Shown here in pieces: positions 56,206 through 64,000 of a stretch of DNA of 64,000 nt. Location: positions 1,240,001 to 1,304,000 of the forward strand of contig WION01000001.1 in NCBI GenBank assembly GCA_015039365.1, in the 5' to 3' direction. The translations under genes and the position numbers were made by a program. Origin of the DNA: Amanita rubescens. Lineage: Eukaryota; Basidiomycota; Agaricomycetes; Agaricales; Amanitaceae. How positions within the stretch are numbered: position 1 is the first letter of the stretch; every line of letters begins with the position of its first letter. The notes under the pieces were generated by a model. It did no database searches, was not told where the DNA came from, and worked only from the letters and a program-made list of their open reading frames with translations.

Positions 56206-58741
56206 GTATGTCATTGTCGATCACCGCGCTTTGCTGCAGATGTCGTCTTTCGCTCGAACAACCCTCGTTTCTGTTCCTCCAGAAAAGATTTCGTCGTAAA
56301 GAGGCGTCATATAATCCCAAATTTCCACCGAAACGAACCAGACAATCCCCAATCCAATCAAAACTCATACCCAGCATTACATCCTCGGACGACATACCCA
56401 GCTTTTTCGCGCGTAATGTCAAGGCTTGGTCACTAAACCCACGTTTACAGCTTCGTCTTCGCGGTTTTGGCATTCCAACCAACTATGCACGTCCCCTCTT
56501 AGAGTCTTTCGTTGACGCTGTCATACATGGTCAACTGTCCAAGGAGGCCGAAGACTGGGAAAAGTATGGTTTGGCGCGCTTCGGTCAAGGCCTTCGAGAG
56601 CTTTTGCCAGAAGAAGCTCAGACAGAGATGGACATCATCTATTCCACTATCTTCTTTACCTGGGCGAGTGACCCCAAGCACCAAGAAAATCTCATCGGAG
56701 TCCTCCGTCACCAAGCGGATGCATCTAATACAAAAGCACTTGACATAATGTCCCATATTCGACGTCTGACTCAAGTAGCGTCGCGGCGACACCCTGCAGA
56801 AGAATATCCCGCTGCGCGACAGATGCGTCGACGCATCATCATGCACGTAGGACCGACTAACAGCGGAAAGACCCACTGTGCCTTGCGTGCCCTCGCTGCA
56901 TCCCCTTCCGGTGTGTACGCCGGTCCTCTTCGTCTTCTCGCGCACGAAGTTTGGGAGCGTTTGAACCTTGGCGAAATAACTCCCCTAGGAGTGGATGAAC
57001 CGCCTCCCCGGCGTAATACCGAATCTCGCACATCCGACGGGCTGCCTGACTACTTCCAATCTCACCCCAATTTGCTTCGGGCGTTCGACACGGGGAAACG
57101 CGGCAATATTGCGCACATGCGTCCCTGCAATTTGATTACTGGCGAAGAACACAGGATTGTTGCCAACTCTGCACCATTAATGTCGTGCACTGTTGAAATG
57201 TTGTCTATGAGAAACGAATATGACGTCGCTGTCGTAGATGAGATTCAGATGATCAGTGACATGCAGCGAGGCGCGGGATGGACGTCTGCAGTACTTGGTC
57301 TATGTGCATCTGAAATCCATCTGTGCGGAGAAGAAACCGCCGTGCCTCTAGTGCAAGCTCTGCTTCACGAAACCGGAGACGAAATTGAAGTTCGGAGATA
57401 TGAACGCCTGACCCCTCTGGAGGTTGAGAAGCGGAGTATTGGGGATTACGGAAACATCGAGAAGGGTGATTGCGTTGTGGCATTCAGTCGCAGTGGCATT
57501 TTTGGCATCAAAAATAAAATTGAAGAGAGGACGGGTATGAAATGTGCCGTAGTGTACGGCAAGTTGCCTCCCGAAGTCAGGAGTGAGCAAGCAAGATTGT
57601 TCAACGACCCCAGCAGTGGGTACGATGTCATTATAGGCAGTGATGCCATCGGAATGGGATTGAATCTGTCAGTAATTTTTTTCTTTGTGATACGCGTCAT
57701 TCATCGCTCGCTTCGATTAGGAAGATTCGAAGAGTCGTTTTCGACGCTGCAGCCAAGCGGGGCGATGGTGGAATGCAACCCCTTTCAACGTCCCAGGTCA
57801 AACAAATCGCTGGTCGCGCAGGACGTTATGGGCTACTTCGCCCTTCATCTCATGAGTCTAAGCACAATGCTCCTGGGGCCTCGTCTCCTGGAGGGTACGT
57901 CACTACGTTGTTTCAGTCAGATCTCCCTTTCGTTCAGCGTGCCCTTGTAACACCAATCCAACCTCTCCGTTATGCACGTTTGGGGTTCCGAATACAGATA
58001 TTTCAAGCTCTGGCCAATGTCTTGCCAGCGAACGCCTCGACCCTTACCATACACGAAGCTCATATGTATGCTGGTCGTATAGGGGACAACTATCGTTATG
58101 CCACGCCAAAACAAGATGAGCTGGAAGCAGTTTGTAAGCTGGTGGATGAAAAAGATTCAGCATCATTGGAAGAGGCAGATGATTTTCAACATTTCGGCCT
58201 AAAAGAGTTGCCACGAGGCTTGACAATTGAGGATCGTTCTCTATTCTGTATGGCACCTGTTGCTTGGCGCGATCCTCAATGTGCCTCAGCAATGAAAAGA
58301 CTGATGAAGATGTACCGGGAGATGTTTAAAGTAGAATTGGGTCCCGCGATCAAGGGACTGGGTTTCATGGAGGCCTTGGAGGGTATAGAGTCGCTCGGAC
58401 TTGCGTCAGGTGAAGAGCCCACCACCGCAAGCAAACGGCGGCAGCAGTCGAAAGGCAAAACTGGCGAGATAGGCCAGATCAACCAGGCAACACTTACCGC
58501 ATTGGAGTCGTTCCACAAGGTTATTGGCATATATCTTTGGATGAGCTTCAGGAATCCGGCTTGTTGGGGTCAGCGTCAGGAAGTTAGTGCTATAAAGTTG
58601 AGAGTGGAGCATGCGCTGGAACGGTGCCTCGAAGGGCTGTCGAAGGTTGCCAATGACAGAACGCTCCAGGAATTGCCAATTGAGAACAGCGGACAAGAAC
58701 TGAGCAATCCCGTTCTCAAGAAGCTTGCTGTTGCTTGCTGA
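56206..58741 (+). CDS. SUV3: Suv3, mitochondrial ATP-dependent RNA helicase
   Basis: Helicase subunit of the mitochondrial degradosome. The start MSLSITALCCRCRLSLEQPS is a plausible presequence. After an N-terminal helical part (YARPLLESFVDAVIHGQLSK) come motif I MHVGPTNSGKTHCAL, YAGPLRLLAHEVWERL, NLITGEEHRI, motif II VVDEIQMISD, VVAFSRSGIFGIKNKIEER and GSDAIGMGLNL. A 53-nt intron (57668-57720) is followed by KIRRVVFDAAAKRG and motif VI STSQVKQIAGRAGRYG. The C-terminal part (FVQRALVTPIQPLRYARLG, YATPKQDELEAVC, FCMAPVAWRDP) is complete, to the stop at 58741. All helicase motifs are intact. Confidence 0.95.
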
Positions 58742-59108
58742 TCATCTCGTTCTCATCCCCCACACCGTCATCGAGTCCTCGTTTGCCGGGCTGCCTTGTT
58801 ATCATGGACTCGACTCCATCCGGCTTTTTTTACCTATCCTTCCCTAGAACCTCGTTTGCCATGTTCTAACTACCATAATCCGGGTTTAATGGTCATCAAC
58901 GATCGACCCATCCATACCGCATAAAACAATAATCATTGATTAGGAAGTCCTATTACTGGTTCGGGTCTGTCTAGATTGGAGGTTTGTGGACACCAATACT
59001 ATAGAACGCCAACCAGATTACTGGGTTGGCTGGGGCGGTCGGATAATTCGTATTGAAATAAAACGTCCTAGCGACACGCATGCATATGTCACTGTGACAG
59101 CTATCTCG
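58742..59108. other. Intergenic spacer, possible 5' exon of the MCP1-like gene
   Basis: About 370 nt. A frame runs in from 58986 into the MCP1-like coding frame without an ATG, so a short upstream coding exon or plain 5'UTR is possible. Nothing else recognisable. Confidence 0.35.
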
Positions 59109-59883
59109 ATGTCTTCCCAGAACTCTCAATATTCCTCTTACCTGACGAAGCTTGCTCATGGTTGTTCGCCATTTATCACCGCGTTTCTCGTGGTACACCT
59201 CGCTTCTCCAACTGTTGCGAGCATTGGCGGGTCAAGCGCCTCATCGAGAGTGATGGTAAGATGATTAGCAATGCAAATAAACTTGAACGATTACTTATTC
59301 TAGCGTCAAGCTACTCGGTCGTGAATACTATCAGACTGCATTGGGTGAACCTCTGCTTATAGTAGCACCGATAGCCCTTCACGTGTGCGCAGGAGTGGCA
59401 AAAAGGTTACTCTCTGGGTCCCCCACAAGTCAACCTCGACCTGTCACCAGAATTCTCACATTGACAGGCTATGCACTCGGTTTCTTGTTCTTGCCAATTC
59501 ATTTTCTTACGCATCGTGTATACCCAACCATCGGGGACTATCCCATTGACGCGATCGGCCCGGCTGAGCTTAACTATGAATTCGTCAAATATGGTCTACA
59601 ACGCTGGCCAGTGCGCAGCTGGGCATTATACGCCGGCCTCGTGGGATGTGTGGCGCTACATGGAACAGCGGGCGCGAAGATTATCTGGCAGACCTGGTTT
59701 GGAAATGCTGCTACCACCAGACGGAAACGTAGAAACGGTAGTCAAGTCGCTACGGCTTCAGGGGTAGTAGCTCCCGTTTTACTTGGTATTTTCGCGCTAT
59801 CCAGGGAGCCACTGATGGCGTTCCAATCGACGATAGCAAGGTTCGAAGCTGTCTTCCAACAGTCATGGCTATACCGTATTTGA
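59109..59883 (+). CDS. MCP1: Mcp1-like mitochondrial outer membrane protein
   Basis: Membrane protein of the fungal Mcp1 family (Mdm10-complementing protein), linked to mitochondrial lipid homeostasis. The ATG at 59109 gives MSSQNSQYSSYLTKLAHGCS, PFITAFLVVHLASPTVASIG and SSRVM. An intron (about 59256-59310) then joins in phase to LLGREYYQTALGEPLLIVAP. It continues with LHVCAGVAKRLLSG, ILTLTGYALGFLFLPIHFLT HR, ELNYEFVKYGLQRWPVRSW, LVGCVALHGTAGAKIIWQTW and LSREPLMAFQSTIARFEAVF. Five membrane segments and the conserved His residues (HGCSP, LHVCAG, HFLTHR, LHGTAG) are visible. Confidence 0.85.
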
Positions 59884-59964
59884 AAGCAACTTTGATATCT
59901 ATGATCTATTACTTCTATTATACTTGAGATATAGTACGGGAGGGCGGTCCGGCGGGAGCCGTCG

Positions 59965-60297
59965 CTAAATCTTGAATCCAAGTCCCCTCATGCACGCTAT
60001 ATGGCTTTGTACGACCTCTTTGCACTTTTCGTCTGCTTCTGGTCTGTCGTATTTCATAAAGCAGTCGTCTCGCCTTGATTTAGTTTCAGGGCAAGCGCAA
60101 CATCTATGAACTGGGATGATGGATATTGAGTTGACAGAGGGGATAAACGTACGGTTTGAGACCGTTGGGGTTAAGGGGATTCTGTTTTGGGTCTGTTGGG
60201 TCATAGGGTTTGGAAGGAGTCCACCAAGAAGAGATCTACACGCGTCAGACAAGGGTCGGAAAATGTATTGATTGTGAACCCGCACCGAACCGAACAT
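59965..60297 (-). CDS. COX17: Cox17 copper chaperone for cytochrome c oxidase
   Basis: Small intermembrane-space copper carrier. Three exons give MFGSISSWWTPSKPYDPTDP, KQNPLNPNGLKPCCACPETK and SRRDDCFMKYDRPEADEKCK, then EVVQSHIACMRGLGFKI. The Cu(I)-binding CC pair in KPCCAC and the twin CX9C motifs (CPETKSRRDDC, CKEVVQSHIAC) are intact. The intron between LKP and CC splits the Pro codon; the first intron follows only four codons (GTGCGG donor). The start at 60297 is 120 nt from the ABC transporter start on the other strand. Confidence 0.93.
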   Translation of the reverse strand: MFGSVRVHNQYIFRPLSDACRSLLGGLLPNPMTQQTQNRIPLTPTVSNRTFIPSVNSISIIPVHRCCACPETKSRRDDCFMKYDRPEADEKCKEVVQSHIACMRGLGFKI

Positions 60298-60417
60298 GGT
60301 AGGAAGAAGGAAGCAGCAACGCCACGTGATCAAATAATGCTTCTTCAATTGACCGATTCCGGGATTAGCTAGGTTTAAGTTCTTCCTCGTTTGAGTGCCC
60401 CCTTTCCGCTCCTTGCC

Positions 60418-63400
60418 ATGGCGCTCCTTGCCGCCGCGCAAAGTTGCGAAAACTATGGCTTCCTGAACGGTTCTGCCTGTGCTTGTCCTGTCGGCTTTGG
60501 CGATTCTACCTGTTCTCAGCCGGCTTGTGGGGGAACCATTTTTCAAGGTTCTCAGCGTCCCCTCGCGTCCGCTACCTCAGCATCGTTCGCCAATCTCACC
60601 GCAAGTAACTGCTCATGTCAGACTGGGTGGACAGGACTTGGCTGCAATGTCTGCGAGACAGCCAATGCCTGCCAAGTTGCTTATTCGGCTGTAGTGAACT
60701 CGACGTCGCAGATTTCTGGTTTACTTCCGAATGGGAACAATACCGTGGTTTGCAATACCGCACCCCAGGTCTACGCATCCAGCCAGATGAGTTGCCAAGT
60801 AGTGGTACGTGCCTTTTATTCTTTAGTCCCTTTTGATTGAGCCGACATATTTGTAGAACCCTACTTTGCAAGGCATCTATCCACTTAGTTCCACATTGAA
60901 CATCATTCGCACCTTGCAGCCGTCCCAGACCCTATTACCCAACGTAACGAGCTTTGGAAATGCTGGATCAGCATATGCGCAGCTATTTTATGCTGGAGTT
61001 GAACAATTTTACTGTACAGCGGATAATTGCGTGCAGCAGGTGTCAAACGGGACGCAGGGAAGCGTAGACTGGACTTGCCAGAACCTTCAATGCACGTGTC
61101 GGCCGGGAACCTCTTTCTGCGGGGCCGTTCCTCTTACCGATCTGACCAGCGCTATTAACGGCCTAACTGGCAGCCTGAACATCATTTGTCAGAGCGTCGA
61201 CAACTCAACGAACACGGCAACGTGTAATTTCCAGCAGACTTTACTCAATAACGTGTTTGGGTCGTCAGGCCTCGCCCTTAATGGCTGTACGTTTGGAGAA
61301 TGTGTCACACAAAGCACAATCGACAGTACAACTTTGACTGGTGCTTCTTCCAGAAGTAGCGCGAAATCCTTGAGCGGTGGCGTCATTGCAGGTCTGGCGG
61401 TCGTTGGGGGCCTCTTGCTTTTGTCCCTCGCGTTCCTGCTTTGGGGCCTATTCAGGCAACGTGTTGCGCGTAGAGCCGCTTATGTTCATGATCGAGGGAA
61501 ACGAGCCACAATTACTTGGCAAGATGTGTCTTGTATCGTGCCAAAAGCGACAGGAATCAATACTCGACTGGGTTACTGGACTGGAGGTCAAAATGGCGAA
61601 GACAAAACTATATTGGACTCGGTCAGTGGAAAAGTTTGTGCGGGCCAAATGATGGCAATTCTTGGACCCAGTGGTCAGTCATTTCGTTACAGAATCCTGT
61701 TATCAAACTTAGAGATCTTCACTTTTCAGGCGCTGGAAAAACCACTCTTGTCGAGGTCTTGGCAAAGAAGAGCAAATCCGCCGTAGTAACGGGCACCGTC
61801 CAAGTGTCTTCTAACGGATCTGCGCCATTACGGATTGGATTTGTCCCGCAACAAGATATCCTACCTCCTACTTTGACCGTCCACGAAGCCCTGCTGTTCG
61901 CTGCACGTCTCCGGCTACCGGAAGCGATGTCCGATGCACGCAAAATAGAGCGCGTTGATGAGATCATGGAGAAACTCGGTATATCTCACTTGAGAAACGT
62001 AAGAATTGGATATAGCGGCAATATCGGCGGAACGCGCGCTCGTGGCATTAGTGGCGGTGAAATGCGCAGAGTTTCCATTGGATTGGAATTGATTGCAGAT
62101 CCTGATATTTTGATTCTTGATGAACCCACGTCAGGCAAGTCCGGTCAGATCGCAGCCAGCACCTAACCTTGACCAATCAAAATAGGTTTGGATTCCGTCT
62201 CTGCTTCTAGAGTTGCAAGCGTGCTCTACAACATTGCACATGATTCCATTAACCCTATACCAATCATTACATCCATCCATCAACCCAGGTACGTTAAAGA
62301 ATCCTATTCACGATCTATGGCACTGAGCCACTGTAAAGTTCGCAATTATACCAGAAGTTTGATACAATTCTACTTCTCTCACACGGACATTGTCTTTACG
62401 CTGGCCAGGGATCTCTTGCGCCAACAGAATATTTCTCGTCCCTTGCGAGGCAGAGAGATAGCGCAGTGCCTGCGTGTCCACCTGGCTACAATGTTGCCGA
62501 TTACCTGCTCGAAATTGCGAGTGATCCGCCCGTAGCTTTGTTCAATTTGCATTCCGGGTATAACATGATTGCGACAACGTCAAGCGTGAGCGTATCGCAA
62601 CGCCATGTCGAGTCAGAAAAGATTGGGATACCATTCATTACAACGGATGTTGATACTGAAAAGGCTTCGATTGGAGAGAATGCTCAGCCGATGGTAAATG
62701 GGCAGGCTTCACACAAGATCGGTCATCTTATGGAGTCGAGTTGTGCAACTACTTTCTTGACGCAATTGCAAGTCCTTTCCGGGAGGGAGTGGAAGATCTT
62801 AAAAAGGTACTCAAATCTGTACTAGTGGGGAACAGACATTTAAGAATGTTGCAGGGATAAAACGCTGTTTTTGACGCATGTCGCAGTTGCCTCTGTCCTG
62901 GGCGTCTTTTGTGGTGAGCAGGAAATGTTACACATTCTGGGATTGTCTAATTTTCTCATTTTAGGTGGCATGTACTTCAACACAGGCATTACCATTGCGG
63001 GCTTCCAGTCCCGGGTGGGATGCCTTTTCTTCCTAGTGAGTTGCCGTTCCGGAATGTACTGTGTGATACTATCTTACGCATATAGGGCGCCCTTGTCGCG
63101 TTCTCCTCTCTGAGCGCCCTATATAATGTCGTGGAAGTAAGACCCCTGTTTGTCCGCGAGCGATCCAGCTCTTACTATAGGTAAGTTCTTCGGTTGATTT
63201 GGCAAGAAGCGTAGATGTTCACGGGATCTGGTAGCCCCACCGCGTGGCTTTTGGCACGATTTCTGTTCGACGTCATCCCTCTGCGCATTATCCCTACGAT
63301 TATTGTTTCAACAATGTACGTGAGACGCCTCTCGTTTTTGCTCAACTCAGTTGAATATATGCAGAACGTACTGGATGGCTGGTCTTGCACCCCATGCAGC

Positions 63401-63939
63401 GAATTTCTTCAAGTTTTTGTTCATCCTAGTTTTATATACCTTGGCCATGGCCCTTTATGTCAGTTGTTTCCCTCGTCATTGATGACTTGTACTAAGCCAT
63501 TACTAGAACTTCTTATTGGGAACATTCTTCTACAACGGTGGAATCGCCATCCTGCTTTCTGCTCTGACAGCTTTGTACCAAATGACCTTTGCCGGGTTTT
63601 TCGTCCACTTGAGTAATATACCTCCAGTTCTACGCTGGCTACAATGGACTTGTCCTCTCAAATTTGCTCTTGAGGCGCTCTCCGTGAACGAAGTCAATTC
63701 AGGATTAATGATCGTCGATAAAATCCAAGGTGTGCCTGTCAATATTTCGGCAAGCATTATCTTGCAACTTGTAAGGTGTTTCGTTCCCGCGTATGACGAC
63801 TCGCTCAAGCTTTTACTAGCTATTTGGTTTTGATCAGCAAAACTATTATCGCGATGTCCTGGTGTTGTTTGCTTTTATTGCAGGATTTGGCGTATGTGTT
63901 ATTGCTGTGGTCTGGTGGAAAGTCAGAGAAAAACGTTGA
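60418..63939 (+). CDS. ABCG-type transporter with Cys-rich ectodomain (Adp1-like)
   Basis: Half-size ABC transporter resembling yeast Adp1. The N-terminal luminal domain is Cys-rich and EGF-like (CENYGFLNGSACACPVGFGD, NCSCQTGWTGLGCNVC), with many N-glycosylation sites. A first membrane segment (GGVIAGLAVVGGLLLLSLAF) leads to the nucleotide-binding domain: ITWQDVSC, Walker A GPSGAGKTT assembled across an intron at about 61673-61730, IGFVPQQDILPPTLTVHEAL, signature GISGGEMRRVSIG, Walker B DILILDEPTS, and ITSIHQPR. After a linker come six membrane segments (THVAVASVLGVFCG, SPTAWLLARFLFDVIPL, GTFFYNGGIAILLSALTALY) and an end VIAVVWWKVREKR. Intron 62135-62185 has a GC donor. The signal peptide from ATG 60418 is short, so the true start may lie upstream. 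Substrate unknown. Confidence 0.9.
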
Positions 63940-64000
63940 ATGACACTTTCTTGCAATTGGACAGAGCGTCTGTACGTTCAGCATATATGCGTTATTCCAG

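Noticed and set aside
1..64000. Biosynthetic or defence gene cluster
   Set aside because: Neighbouring genes belong to unrelated housekeeping pathways; the dehydrogenase, dioxygenase and ABC transporter are tens of kilobases apart with no core synthase.

Overview
The window looks like nuclear DNA of a basidiomycete fungus, most likely an Agaricomycete. The evidence is dense genes on both strands, many GT-AG introns of about 45-60 nt with CTRAY-like branch sites, very short spacers, and protein families typical of mushrooms (cerato-platanin, DUF6699, a DOPA 4,5-dioxygenase, a fungal F-box protein, a PL14 lyase). I see no transposase, reverse transcriptase, CRISPR array, rRNA or convincing tRNA. 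Exon borders and family names come from reading alone.

Layout. 1-5 kb: the start of a 60-nt tandem-repeat gene (minus), a small hypothetical (minus), an inositol polyphosphate kinase and CDC73 (plus). 5-12 kb: one very large intersectin/Cin1-type gene (EH, coiled coil, SH3-SH3, RhoGEF, PH). 12-18 kb: a short-chain dehydrogenase, a decayed or mis-sequenced DUF6697-like gene, a single-pass membrane protein and a PP2C phosphatase. 18-27 kb: a cysteine-rich type I membrane protein, calcipressin with two apparent box C/D snoRNAs in 3'UTR introns, a CCDC124/Lso2-like protein, a small hypothetical, a cerato-platanin and a DUF6699 protein. 27-33 kb: ALG2, then a tandem F-box + DOPA-dioxygenase duplication in which opposite members have decayed, then PRPP synthetase. 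33-42 kb: glutamate 5-kinase, PER1, HOS2 histone deacetylase, a PL14 polysaccharide lyase and an SLC41/MgtE transporter. 42-50 kb: ADA3, RPA34, a RING/coiled-coil protein, a multi-pass membrane protein and THI20. 50-64 kb: NTH1, NAA35/MAK10, mitochondrial Trp-tRNA synthetase, mS33/RSM27, SUV3, MCP1, COX17 and an ADP1-type ABCG transporter.

Arrangement. Most genes sit in divergent pairs with start codons only about 30-170 nt apart: DUF6699/ALG2, PER1/HOS2, SLC41/ADA3, RPA34/RING, NAA35/MSW1, RSM27/SUV3 and COX17/ABC. Five genes for mitochondrial proteins (MSW1, RSM27, SUV3, MCP1, COX17) lie within 54.4-60.3 kb, and RSM27 and SUV3 share one 59-nt promoter interval. Most of the rest are housekeeping genes of unrelated pathways.

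Caution for users. About ten clearly recognisable genes (among them ALG2, PRPP synthetase, glutamate 5-kinase, NAA35, THI20 and PP2C) show isolated one-base frame slips, almost all of them extra bases. Several are normally essential, so uncorrected single-base assembly errors are more likely than mass pseudogenisation. The given spans cover the whole gene despite the slip.

The most interesting observation is a pair of SNORD25/snR56-like box C/D snoRNA candidates, each inside its own intron in the 3'UTR of the calcipressin gene.
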